Source of the DNA: Portulaca oleracea
Taxonomy: Eukaryota > Streptophyta > Magnoliopsida > Caryophyllales > Portulacaceae
Assembly (NCBI GenBank): GCA_029582165.1
Contig: CM055870.1
Location: 11,155,832 to 11,219,831 of the forward strand
Reading direction: 5' to 3'
Length of the DNA: 64,000 bases
Under the pieces are notes generated by a model. It was not told where the DNA came from. It ran no database searches and worked only from the letters and a program-made list of their open reading frames with translations. Below, one piece after another: positions 34,238 to 45,383 of this stretch (its first letter is position 1; each line of letters begins with the position of its first letter). A program made the position numbers and the translations under genes.

Positions 34238-37200
34238 TTAGCTACCCTACATAAGTCTTGGGAAAACTTTATAACTTCTGTTACTTTTTCCAGTAGGAAA
34301 GATGAGAAATTGAAGTTTAAAGAGTTGTTTGATATTGCCCTAAATGAAAGTGTTAAAAGGAAAAATGCTTTGATTGGTAGAGGTATGAGGAAAAATAGGA
34401 GCTCAAGCCAAGGTTGAGCTATATCTAGGTGTTGAAATATGGAGCATGTGTCGTGTTGGAATTATCATGATAAAGGTTACTTTCTTACGGATTTCCCTAA
34501 ACTCAAGGGCATGGGGAGGAGTAATTACAATAACCATGATTCTAGTAATTTTGCTGAGAATTTAGGTGATGGTTGAACTATTAGTACTAACAAAGCATAA
34601 TGGAGTTCGATCATAGATCTAGATGCGTCATTTCACTCTTCGTTTAGTGCGACATTCTTTAGCAATTTTGTGAGTGGGAGGTTTGGCGTGGCTAAGCTTG
34701 CAATTGGTCAAAGTTTAGAGGTGTTAGGAAGAAGTGATGTGAACATTAAAGTTTCTAAAGGTGGGAGTAATTAGAGGTTGAACAATGTTCCGTATATCTC
34801 GAGAGTTTGACTAAGAACCTTGTATTTGTGGGTCAATTGGATGATGAGGGTTTCACGATGAAATTCGGGTTATTGGAAAGTTAAGAAGGGATCTCTGATA
34901 ATTACTAATGGCAATAGGGGGAAACTATATTCTGCTATTGTTAATTCTTTTCGGTATCAGCGATTTTGGAGTCAATGTGATCAAATGAAACAAATTACAA
35001 AGAAAATGTGAAATCAACCACAAAGTGGAACCCATATGTCTCGTATAACTCAAAAATTAAAACTAGTAAAGCAAGGTCTAAAGAATTGGGCTAAGAAGCA
35101 ATTTGGAAATTTCAAAAACAAACTAGAACAAAATTTGGATAAAATAGAGTATATTGAGAAAAAACTATTCGAGAACCCTCGATCACAGATTCCATCTCAA
35201 CTCTTGACTGAATCGAATGATAAAACAAAGGGGAAAACTTCTCCTATACAACCAAAAGTACTGGGGAAGGCATCGTCGTAAAGAATGGCTTGTGAAGGGA
35301 TATCGAAGTTCATCTTATTTCTAACTTTTAAATAAGGAAAAACAAAAAAGACAAGACATTACCAAAATTAAGACCGAAAATGGGTTATGCTTGGAAACGG
35401 AAGAGGAAATTGGGGGCACAATTTGTCTATGATTATAAAAAGCACTTTTCCGCGCGAAGACCTCCTCTTAATACGAGGCAGTTTTCTGATATCCCCATGG
35501 TGGTCCCGGTATAGGACAATGTTAATCTTACTGCAAGTCCAACTAAAGAAAAGATAAAATCAGCGTTATTCAATATTGACCCTAGTAAAACCCCAGAACC
35601 GGACGGGTTTGGGGCTAGTTTTTCTCAAGACTCCTGGGATTATATCCATGAAGATATAGTTAAAGGTGTTATAGAATTTTTAGAGAATGGTCGACTTGAA
35701 AGACTTAAACCATAAGTTCATTACGCTTATTCCAAAGTGGATAACCCAAATCAAATGAACCATTATAGACCTATCAGTCTGGGTAATACTTTCTACAAAA
35801 TAATAGCAAAAATTATGGTAGCCCGTCTACGCCCTCTTCTGGACAAATTAATCTCCTCACTCCAAAGTGCCTTTATTCTTGGAAGGACGATTCAAGATAA
35901 TATTCTTCTTACGCATGAGATAATCCATAAGTTTAAGACGCTATCCAAGTCAGGTTGGGTGACGGTGGAACTTGATATAGAGAAAGCCTATGATCGCGTC
36001 GAATGGGATTTCCTGAAGGACACTCTTTTTAAGATGGGGTGAGCAGTGTGTGAGTACTGTGTCTTATTCCTTGCTAGTAAATGGATCTCCTAAAGGTTTT
36101 TTTTTAACCTTCAAGAGACTTATGTCAAGCGGACCCGCAGTCACCATATCTTTTCATCATATGTATGAATGTCTTTGGTCACATGCTTGAGAGGGAGGCG
36201 GAGGTACCCAAATCTGGAATAGGAATTAAGCTTGCCCCCCAAACTATAAAAATCCCTGGGCTATTTTTTGCAGACAATTGATCAATTTCCACAAGTCTAA
36301 ATTAATATTTTCTAGGACCACTTCCAACCATTTAAAGGAATATCTTCAACATCCCAGCAACAAATTCTCTTGGGAAATACTTGGGTTGTAAGATCAAACA
36401 AGGAAGACGGTCGACTAAGATTACAATGAGTTAATAGGGAAAGCGACTGATAAAATGGCTGCTTGGAAAGCAAATTCGCTTTCAAAGGTAGGACGGATTG
36501 TCTTAGTTCAATCAAATCTAGAATCTCTTCCGGCACATACAATGCAGTGTTTTCGTCTACCTAAGCAATCCTGCTTGGCGTTGGATAGAATAAATAAAGA
36601 AATTTTTTTGGAAAAAGGATAAAGAGAATAATAGGATGCCTATGGTTTCTTGGGATACCATTTGCCTTCCAAAAGAGTATGGTGGTCTAGGACTCTGACG
36701 GACTGAGGCAATTAACATTGCTTTCCAATGCAAACTGACGTGGAAGGTGATTCAGGGGGATAACCTTTGGGCAAAAATCATGGGGGCAAATTATCTTAGA
36801 TCAAATGACTTTTTTTATTGCAAGGTAAAGAACTCTGACTCGACTGTGTGGAAAAATCTGTTAAAAGTTAGAAGTATTTTACAAAATAGAATGAAATGGA
36901 GACTAGGAGATGGTAGAACAATTAAGTTTTGGAAGGATAACTAGGTTTGTGAGAAACCCCTAAATGCGAACTTAGATATTCATGATAGTGAAGTTGAAAA
37001 CGTAACGGTTAGTAATTTCATAACTCCGGATAAAGTTTGGGATATAGGAAAGCTTAGGACTTATGTTCAAGATCCTAGAACGGTTCAGAAAATTCTTGGG
37101 ATCCCAATTAATGTCACGGAGTCAAAAGATGAATTATGTTGGGGGCTAATGAGTTTTGGAATCTTCTCGACAAAGATAGCTACCAGAATCATTCAAGATT

Positions 37201-37366
37201 GTCTGAACCAGTCGGATAAATGGGCATTTAGGTGGATTCGAAGGCTTGATATTCCTCCTAAAGCAGGTATATTCTTATGGCAATGTCTACACAATGCTTT
37301 CCCAACCAGAGGGAATTTATTGAGAAGAGGGATCCAGATGGATCCTATTTGTCCTCTTTGTCTTGA

Positions 37367-38459
37367 TGATCCATATTTTCCGAGGGTCCTTAGCATCAAA
37401 AAACAATAATGAAAGCGATTCCAAGCTAGTTTTCCTTAAGTCAAGCTCGAGTCGCTTTTGAAGCCCCAAATTGACCGTTTAAGAAGCGTAGGGGTGTTTT
37501 GGTCATTACACAAGGAACGCGATGGAACCATGGAGCACCAAGTCAAGTCCGGAAAACCAACCCCTAGGAGGATTAGAAGAAGTCATGAGGGAACAAGGCC
37601 AAGCCAAGAGAATCAAGTTGAAGAATATCATGTTTTGGGCAAAATTTGGTAACAAAAAAAGACACGTCTTCACTCTTTTGATCATAACTCCTTCAATACA
37701 ATTCCGATGACCATTAAATTTGGTGAGCTTATAGTGCACACTAATAGCTTTCAATCGATACCTTATGAGCCTAAAACGGAGTTCAGATAAAGAAGTTATG
37801 CTAGTTAGAAGTCGGTAGAAAAACTGCCCAGATCGTCACGCCCGCTACCCCCTGCTGTAACACCCGTGACGCTTCTCGGCAAAACAAGGAAATCATGTGC
37901 CCAACTTTGTCATGCCCATGACGACCGGCGTAACACCCGTGACGGGCCTGTGCGGAACTGAAATTTCGTTGTTTTTCCCCCTTCCTATATATACCCCAAT
38001 TGTATACTTTTGTAGGGACTTTTGATGAAGCTTTTAGATTTAGAATCAAAATTCCTCTCACTTGGAAAGTTTGTAATTGTGGGTTTTCAAACCCTAATCA
38101 ATGAAAGCTAATCCTTTGGGTGGAAATTGCTTGGTGATTTCTCTTCTTGGTGAGTGGGTGTTCTTCCTCCACTCTTTGTGAGATTTCTTGGGTGTTTCAA
38201 AACTCTTTGCTTGTGGAAGGTCCTTGTGCAAGTGATTGAACATCTTAATTCAATTTAGTGAGTGATTACTCTTTACAATTGTCCATATCCCTTTTAATTC
38301 TTGTTGTGTTTGTTGTTCATCTCCAAAACCCTAAAACCCTAAAAGTTAGTGGTAGTTTTATGAATTATAAATTGGGGGTTTTCTCAAACCCTAAGTAGTT
38401 AGTGGATTCTTGTCCTCCCATATTTATCCATTCGAAGGACCCTTGGGTTTCCCGGATCA
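37367..38459 (+). repeat. 5' LTR of gypsy element (1093 bp)
   Basis: It contains inverted CGTCACG / CGTGACG motifs (about 37836-37945) and a TATA box TATATATA at 37986-37993. It diverges from the 3' LTR at many sites. Confidence 0.9.
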
Positions 38460-39187
38460 TTTGGTATCAGAGCAAGGATTAGAACTCATGCTCATGTGGC
38501 GAAAAAAAAATTCTAGATTTTTTGGGGTTTATGTTCATGAAGTTTTGGGTTTGTTCTTGTTGATTTTGGATGCAAAATTGATGCTTGATGATTGGTATTG
38601 GTTCCTTGATGTGTTAGGAGTGTTGGGATGTCATTTTATCATTTGGGTCTAAGTATTCATTGAGTATTGAGTTGATTTGGGAAGTTGAACTTGCCCAGAA
38701 TTTTTTGTTTTGTTTTGTGTTTTTGTTGGACTTTGGCATGTTTGGGTTGAATTTGTTGTGATTTTTGGTACCCAAATGAATGTTATACATGCCCTCTTAT
38801 TGTTGGAAGTGATTTGTTGAGGAATTTCATTGTTTGGAGTTGATTTGAGTTGCAATTTCGGAGAGCATTGGGAGTAAGTTTGGAGATTGAATATTTTGGG
38901 ATTTAATGTTTGTTCATACTTCTTCCATGGATGAAAATGGTTGATTTTGGTGTTTTTTTGGATTAATTTTTGTTAGCTATGTGTATGAGGTGGTCACTTG
39001 GTGTTTGCTATTTGTATTGGTGATTATCATTGGTTTGGTCGATTGTGGTGCATTCCCTTTGTCGGTTTCACCCCATCTTCCCCCACAAAAAAATAGCCTC
39101 GCAAAGGCTCCACGAAGTTTCCTTAGCCACAAAAGAACCCCGAAGCCTCACCCGAATGTATTTTCCTTAACTCATCAATCTCCTCAA

Positions 39188-39784
39188 ATGGCCTCGTCGT
39201 CTAGTCAAATGGGCGATCAAAAATTCCCTCCTCAACCCAACTCCCCTTCCAAAACCACTCTTGATATGGCTCTTCAACATATCATAGATAGCCAGGAAGT
39301 GATACAACGTCAAGTGAACGATTTGAGCTATGTCGTAGCAAAATTGAAAACCGGTTCCCCGAGAAAGGTTCATGGTGATTCCTTTCGGCATTCTAGAGCT
39401 CGACATGGTGACTATCGGAGATCTTATGGCGAATATCGAAGGTCCTATGTTGAACCCCGTCGTGGTATTTTTACTCATGGGCCTAGAGTTGGTGATCTAC
39501 ATAATTGGAGAAAGGAGAAGGTTTACTCATGGTCTTCTAGCAAGGAGGACACTCGGTCTCGGGTTACCTCTTCCTCCAAGGGGATTCAATCCAAACCATC
39601 TTTTGGAGCTCAAGCGGAGGATGTGAAATATCTTAGGAAGCTCAAGGGTAGAAAGTGCTTCAAATGTAGAGAGTATGGTCATTACCAAACTCAATGCCCT
39701 TTGAAGATGGTTGAATGTCCCAAAACCAATGAGGCAAATACATCGAAGACTCCAAGGGCTAATGTTGAGGTTCGCGTGCGATAA
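39188..39784 (+). CDS. Gypsy Gag C-terminal part with zinc knuckle
   Basis: The frame is open from 38981, but the Met at 39188 (MASSSSQMGDQ) is the more typical Gag start; this gives 198 residues. It has an Arg/Ser-rich middle (RRSYGEYRRSYVEPRR) and a zinc knuckle CFKCREYGHYQTQC near the end. It lacks the usual large retrotrans_gag domain, so it is shorter than a normal gypsy Gag and probably deleted internally. A stop at 39782-39784 separates it from the protease frame. Confidence 0.6.
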   Translation: MASSSSQMGDQKFPPQPNSPSKTTLDMALQHIIDSQEVIQRQVNDLSYVVAKLKTGSPRKVHGDSFRHSRARHGDYRRSYGEYRRSYVEPRRGIFTHGPRVGDLHNWRKEKVYSWSSSKEDTRSRVTSSSKGIQSKPSFGAQAEDVKYLRKLKGRKCFKCREYGHYQTQCPLKMVECPKTNEANTSKTPRANVEVRVR

Positions 39785-39817
39785 GAGGAGAGCTCCACTC
39801 CTAGGAGATCCTTTATC

Positions 39818-40459
39818 ATGACTAAGGATTCCCAGAATGACTCTCAAAGGGGGTCAATCTTCCAAACTAGGTTCACCATAGGCGAAGGGTTGTGCAAGGT
39901 CATCATCGATGGTGGGAGCTGCTCCAACTTGGCTTCTACCTACATGGTTGAGAAGCTCCAATTACCGGTCGTGGCTCACCCCCAACCGTATAGCTTGCAA
40001 GGGCTTAAAAATGGTGGCGATCTTCAAGTAACTCAACAAACCGTGGTATTTTTCTCCATTGGTCCTCACAAGGATAGTGTTTTGTGCGATGTTGTTCCTA
40101 TGGATGTTTGTCATTTGCTCCTTGGTAGGCCTTGGCAATATGATAAGCGTGCTATCCATGATAGATTTAAGAACACTTACTCAATCTTGACGGGAGAAAA
40201 AAGGATCTTGCTTAGCCCCCTTTCACTTACCCAACCCTTCACACACCAAACTGGGATGGGAAGTGAGAAGAGAGACCCCCTCCAAAAGAGTGAAACACGG
40301 GATGGGAGTAATTTGAGCAAAGAGAAGCCACGTTTGGCTTTACATTTGCAAAAAAATAACCTAGTGAGGTTGAGCGAACCTTATCTCCAAAAAAAAATTC
40401 AACCTCCATCCCTTGTCCCTCAACAATACCTACAACGCCTACCGATCTCTATACCGTGA
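39818..40459 (+). CDS. Gypsy retropepsin-like domain
   Basis: 213 codons. It contains an aspartic protease-like motif IIDGGSCSNLAS, then LLLGRPWQYD, the typical flap and C-terminal phrases of plant gypsy proteases. The usual DSG or DTG is DGG, as in many plant gypsy relatives. The frame ends shortly after the protease. A following open segment (40456-40890) resembles no known pol domain. It is part of a non-autonomous element, so function is unlikely. Confidence 0.65.
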   Translation: MTKDSQNDSQRGSIFQTRFTIGEGLCKVIIDGGSCSNLASTYMVEKLQLPVVAHPQPYSLQGLKNGGDLQVTQQTVVFFSIGPHKDSVLCDVVPMDVCHLLLGRPWQYDKRAIHDRFKNTYSILTGEKRILLSPLSLTQPFTHQTGMGSEKRDPLQKSETRDGSNLSKEKPRLALHLQKNNLVRLSEPYLQKKIQPPSLVPQQYLQRLPISIP

Positions 40460-40795
40460 ATGCAAGCATTGAGTCGTGCCCGATCATTCCTGGACCACCT
40501 TTTGGAGACGAGTTGCATGGCAACAAGTCCATCATGTCACGCCCTAGCTTGCTTCCTCCCGCATCGAGATCGACTAAGGAAGAGACATCTTCTACCGGCC
40601 TTGACCTTTACATCTCTTGTGATGACTACCTTGTGGCCTTCAACAAAATGATTAGTGCTAGGCAAGTGAAGGGGTTGATGAGTGTCACTTTGATCCGGCT
40701 GATGGGTTTTATTGAGTTGATTTTAAGTGAGCGGTTGGCTGGATTTGAACTCCCAAGAGTTGAGGGCAACTCTTCTCCAACAAGGGGCCGGAGTC

Positions 40796-41875
40796 TGAAC
40801 TATATTTCCCGAGGGTCCTTAGCATCAGAAAACAATAATGAAAGCTGTTCCAAGCTAGTTTTCCTTAAGTCAAGCTCGAGTCGCTTTTGAAGCCCCAAAT
40901 TGACCGTTTAAGAAGCGTAGAGGTGTTTTGGTCATTACACAAGGGACGCGATGGAACCATGGAGCCAAATCAAGTCCAAAAAACCAACCCCGAGGAGGCT
41001 AAGAAGAAGTCATGAGGGAACAAGGCCAAGCCAAGATAATCAAGTTGAAGAATATCATGTTTTGGGCAAAATTTGGTAACAAGAAAAGACACATCTTTAC
41101 TCCTTTGATCATAACTCCTTTAATACAATTCCAACGACCACCAAATTTGGTGAGCATATAATACACATTGAGAGCTTTCCATTGATACCTTATAGGCCTA
41201 AAATGAAGTCCGGAAGAAGAAGTTATGCTAGTTTGAAGTCGGCAGAAAAACTGCTCAGATCGTCACGCCCGCTATCCCCTGCTGTAACGCCCGTGACGCT
41301 TCTCGGAAAAACAAGGAAATCATGTACCCCGCTATGTCACGCCCGTGACGACCGGCGTAACGCCCGTGATGCGCCTGTCCAGAACTGAAATTTCGTTGTT
41401 TTCCTCCTTCCTATATATACCCCTTGTTATATTTTTGTAGGGACTTTTCATGAAGCTTTTAGATTTAGAATCCTCTCACTTGGAGAGTTTGTAATTGTGG
41501 GTTTTCAAACCCTAATCAATGAAAGCTAATCCTTTGGGTGGAAATTGCTTGGTGATTTCTCTTCTTGGTGAGTGGGTGTTCTTCCTCCACTCTTTGTGAG
41601 ATTTATTGGGTGTTTCAAGACTCTTTGCTTGTGGAAGGTCTTTGTGCAAGTGATTGAACATCTTAGTTAAATTTGGTGAGTGATTACTCTTTACAATTGT
41701 CCATATCCCTTTTAATTCTTGTTGTGTTTGTTGTTCATCTCCAAAACCCCAAAACCCTAAAAATTAATGGTAGTTTTATGAGTTCTAAATTGGATTTTTC
41801 TCAAACTAAGTTGTTAGTGGATCCTTGGCCTCCTATATTTATCCATTCGAAGGACCCCCCCGGTTTCTCGGATCA
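40796..41875 (+). repeat. 3' LTR of gypsy element (1080 bp)
   Basis: Partner of 37367-38459. It includes a perfect dyad GTCACGCCCGTGACG near 41337 and a TATA box at 41412-41419. Confidence 0.9.
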
Positions 41876-43518
41876 CTTGATGAATTAGAAAGCATAGACC
41901 ACCTTTTTTGGGAGTGTTCGATGACCCAAAGGACGTGGAACTTGGCTGTCTAACATGGATGGCTTCCAAAAACTAGCGTTGATGCTCCCAATAACTCTAT
42001 TGTTCACTTTTTAGATAGTAGGAATCAGATTGAGAATAGATTAGGTCTGATCAAGGGGGTGTTCCTGTTATGGACCATTTGGAAAAATAGAAATGAAGCG
42101 GTCTCTAAATACAATATTTTTAGGTCGCTACATTGTCTTATCCAAGCTAAACGAAATACAGCAGAATAGCAAATTCGTAACAATCAACGGGGTGATTATC
42201 ATGGTAATAGTGTCGCGGAGAGGTATACTACTTCTCACTCCCTTGTAAAGTGGTATGCACCCCAGGTGGGGGCGATTAAACTCAACTTCGATGGTTCATT
42301 ATCAGGGACTGGCGGGTTCATTATCAGGGACTGGAAGGGCAACTATCTGCTTGGGGGAGCTGGCGAGTATGGCGAGGCGTCTATCTTGGTGGCAGAGGCA
42401 AGGGCTCTTCGGGATGGGAAGTTAGAGGCAATCAATGCAGGATACAAGAATATTATCATTGAAGGGGATAACTTGGTAGTCATTCAAGCTCTAAATGGTA
42501 TTTACGCGGTTCCTTGGCAAATTCCAAGCCTCATTCACGATACTCGAACTCTTATGGCAAGGTGTACTGACGTAAAAATCTCACATATTTACAGAGAATT
42601 AAATGCAGCAACTGGTTAGCTAAACATGGTCACTCACATAGGTAAGCCAGACGAGGATCAATATTACATAATCCAAGTTTAAATAACATTTTACAGTTAG
42701 ATAAGACGGACCAATTTCTTGTGAGAAGACGTCGCTAGCCCGTTAATTTCTCTTTTGCTTACCTTTGAAAAAAAAATTGTTAATTCTAACGTGCATATTC
42801 ATTCTCGTCAAAGGCGTGTTATCTTCTTTGATGTGAGAAGGACACCAAAAATGAGGAGGTTCCTAGTCGATGTTCCTAGAACGGATTGTCAACAAAGGAG
42901 TGCACCTAACCTGCATAGAAATTTGACAAGTTCAACACGAGGTAAAATTCCAATCCAAAATTCCCCTAAGCTGTTGCCGAGGGTGCATGTGTCGAAGTTG
43001 CAGGGGCGTGATCAGCTCAAGTGAGAACGGGTTTGAGATAAATAAGTTCATGGGAGACAACTAATACCTTTGTTGATCTTTGTTGAACAAGGTCGATATG
43101 GATGCACTAGAGGATTGGAGGAGGTGCGTTAGTGATTGATGATGTTTGATGATGGCTACGAATGCAATTGATCTCCAAGTGGGAGATTGTTGAGTGTGAA
43201 GCTCAATTGATTCGACTAAGGATGGAAAACAGGCGAAGTAGGTGTTTTGAGGAAGAACACAGATTGTGTGGAAACCAGAAGCCAAGATTTGGCCCCTGGA
43301 CACGTACAAGGGTCATGTCATGTCTGACACGACAGACACAGTCTGTGTCACATAGCACGACATGCAGTTCAAGTTGGTCCGACGAGGGATTAGGCTTATT
43401 CTAAGGAGATTGATTATCTATGTGTCCCTGAGGAAGTTGTGCGAGACTCAGAAACTACAAGGGTTGAGTTATCATACTGTAATTCTAAGGAGATTGTGAG
43501 AAATTGTAGAGATTTAGC

Positions 43519-45218
43519 GGGCACTACGACCATGAGCCCGGGCTCATGGTGCTCGGTGCACCCGTCAATTTTTTTTCTTTTATTTTAAATAAGTATAATG
43601 ATGATTTTTTAATTTAATATTTTAATATATTTTAAATTTGAATTTTTATTCAATTTAATTATGTTTTTCCTTCGTGTATGTTTAATTTTAATTTTTCTTC
43701 TCTATTTTCATTATATTCCTTGTATTATTTTGTAATTTAATTTTTTTGTACGTACTTTTAGATATACAGAAGGAAGATGGTGAGCCCGGGCGTATATTGT
43801 TTGGTGAGTTCAGCGCCCACCATCGTTTTTATCTTATTAATTATTTTTTTGTGTAATATTATATTTTTATGCTTTTTATTTTTTTACTATAATATTTATA
43901 ACCTACAAGGCCAATGCTCATAAACCTTAACTACTAATTATTATGCTCATAAATTATAACTATTATGCTCATAACCTACAAGGCAATGCTCATAAGCCTC
44001 TACACCAATGCTCATATTGTACAACTACTATGCTCATAACTTATAACTATTATGCTCATAAGCCTCTACACCAATGCTCATACTATACAACTACTATCTT
44101 CATAACCTATAACTATTATGCTCATTACATAAAACCATAATGCTCATTACTTATAACTATAATGCTCATAACCTATAACGACAATGCTCATTACATGAAA
44201 CCATAATGCTCATCTAGCTGAACTACAATGCTCATTACTTATAACTACAATGCTCATTACATAAAACCATAATGTTCTTTACCTATTAGTACAATGCTCA
44301 TTACCTATAGCTACATTGCTCATTACATAAAACCATAATGTTCATCAAGCAAAACTACAATGTTCATTACTACAATGCTCATTACCTATAACTACAATGT
44401 TCATTACATAAAACCATAATGTTCATTACCTATAACTACAATGCTCATTGCCTATAACTACAATGCACATTACATAAAACCATAATGTTCATTAAACAGA
44501 ATTACAATGCTCATAACCTATAACGACAATGCTCATTACAAAATATATTGAAGTATTATATTAAAAGAAAAGCCTTATTATATTTATTTTAGAAAAATTA
44601 AAAAATTGCACAAAAAAAGGAAATTAAAATTATAAAGAAAAAGAATGTATAGGGCGCATGGAGCATTATGGACCCGAGAGCATAATTGTTTCTTTTTTAA
44701 AAACTATAATTGAAAAAAATTAAGAAAATCAAAAAATAAAAAATAAATTTATATATCTGCTTAAAATAATTATTGATAGATACAAAAATTAAAAAAAATT
44801 AACAACTAGAATATAAAGGCCCATAAACCTAAACTACAATACTCATAAACCAATGTATGAATGTTCACAAACATATCCCATGTAATTTCATAATTTGTAA
44901 CATGGATATTCATTAATTTATACTACAATGCTCGCGAACTTTAACCAGAATGCTCATAAACACAAATCGTAGAAAATAAAAATAAAAATAGATAAATAAA
45001 ATATTGGATTAAAAAATGATATAATGAAAATACATAAAAAATATAAATATAAATAAATAAATAAATAATGTAATTAAATTAGACTAGAAATTCAAACTCC
45101 AAACACATTAAAATATAGGAGTAAAAAAGAAACTTTATCATTTATTTTTAAAAAAAGAAAAAAGAAAATCCCAGGGCCCACAATGCATGGTGAGCCCGGG
45201 CTCACCTTCGTTTTTCTA
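43519..45218. mobile_element. Foldback element with ATGAGCCCGGGCTCAT ends
   Basis: A 9-bp duplication AGATTTAGC (43510-43518, 45219-45227) flanks it. Each end carries the palindrome TGAGCCCGGGCTCA about 15 bp in, and a third related site lies near 43785. The interior contains a degenerate minisatellite whose core GCTCAT repeats half of the terminal palindrome. No protein is encoded. The 9-bp duplication suggests a Mutator-type mechanism; the family is not recognised. Confidence 0.7.
43909..44545 (+). repeat. ~20-bp minisatellite, AATGCTCAT core
   Basis: About thirty degenerate units such as CATAATGCTCATTAC and ACAATGCTCATTACC, each around 18-24 bp, inside the foldback element. Scattered further units occur at 44819-44960. 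Some units have GTTCAT in place of GCTCAT. Confidence 0.85.
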
Positions 45219-45383
45219 AGATTTAGCAATCTCTGAAACACCATTGTAATCCTCTATAGAGCATCGTGCATAGTTTTTTCTCGATTTGAATTTTTTTAAG
45301 TTAATCCTTTTATATCAATCTTTGTCTGTTATTATTCTTTTCTATTATTGTTTGTCTGCTAACAATGCTCTGATATCCTAACA

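Larger units (their letters stand above)
31952..34936 (+). pseudogene. Broken copia gag (and protease start)
   Basis: The ATG at 31952 opens a Gag N-terminus (MEVANTKTASFDGKDYAW) of the Tnt1/Tork-like type, soon frameshifted. After the MITE and hAT insertions, 34247-34417 resumes Gag (a phrase like KLKFKELFDIAL). Then come a damaged zinc-knuckle region (SCWNYHDKGY) and a protease-like segment (DLDASFHSS) with stops. Multiple frameshifts make it non-functional. Confidence 0.65.
37367..41875 (+). mobile_element. Pol-less Ty3/gypsy element
   Basis: LTRs at 37367-38459 and 40796-41875 begin TGA and end CGGATCA. The 5-bp duplication CTTGA (37362-37366, 41876-41880) restores the interrupted LINE frame exactly. 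The primer site TGGTATCAGAGC follows the 5' LTR at 38462. The interior (about 2.3 kb) holds a Gag with zinc knuckle and a retropepsin-like segment, but no reverse transcriptase, RNase H or integrase. It must depend on a relative for mobility. Confidence 0.88.
35036..42617 (+). pseudogene. LINE ORF2 remnant (RT, zf-RVT, RNase H)
   Basis: Open pieces at 35036-35281, 35737-36042, 36747-36944, 37149-37366 and 42266-42617. Visible family phrases are NHYRPISL, QSAFILGR and EKAYDRVEWDFL of the reverse transcriptase; the FADD catalytic motif is altered to FADN near 36270. A zf-RVT segment (CPLCLD / HLFWECS) is split by the gypsy insertion: CLD before it and ELESIDHLF after it join exactly once one copy of the duplication is removed. 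The RNase H part starts KLNFDGSLSGTGG. Frameshifts and stops make it inactive. Confidence 0.8.
34949..42775 (+). mobile_element. 5'-truncated L1-type LINE, split by gypsy element
   Basis: The LINE is inserted in the copia element and bounded by a 12-bp duplication ATTGTTAATTCT (34937-34948, 42776-42787), with an A-rich tail just before the right copy. It begins in the linker before the reverse transcriptase, so ORF1 and the endonuclease are missing. Remaining parts: reverse transcriptase (about 35036-36760), zf-RVT (to 37366) and, after the gypsy insertion, the rest of zf-RVT and an RNase H domain (41881-42617). Confidence 0.85.
31175..45383 (+). mobile_element. Old copia element, host of a nested stack
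   Basis: The 5' LTR (truncated at its start) covers about 31175-31898 and the 3' LTR 43188-45383; both end CCTAACA. A degenerate primer site (CAGTATAAGAGC) follows the 5' LTR, and a purine tract GTGGGAGAT precedes the 3' LTR, which starts TGTTGAGTG. The interior retains a broken gag and the start of a protease region, then jumps to the 3' end, so most of pol was already lost. Five elements are inserted in it: MITEs at 31229 and 32309, a hAT derivative at 32774, a LINE at 34949 (itself containing a gypsy element), and a foldback element at 43519. All insertions except the first gypsy-in-LINE event are directly into copia sequence. Confidence 0.8.
43188..45383 (+). repeat. 3' LTR of old copia element, interrupted
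   Basis: It starts TGTTGAGTGTGAAGC after a purine tract and ends TCCTAACA. The foldback element at 43519-45218 splits it. It matches 31175-31898 around CTCAGAAACT, GAGATTGTGAG and the terminal GTAATCCTCT ... CCTAACA part. Near 43290-43370 it carries palindromes such as GACACAGTCTGTGTC. Confidence 0.75.

Noticed and set aside
33959..34417. 152-codon open frame
   Set aside because: It joins the right end of the hAT element to copia gag sequence across the insertion site; a chance fusion.
38981..39187. N-terminal extension of the gypsy Gag with a membrane-like segment
   Set aside because: The hydrophobic leader derives from untranslated internal sequence; the Met at 39188 fits Gag starts better.
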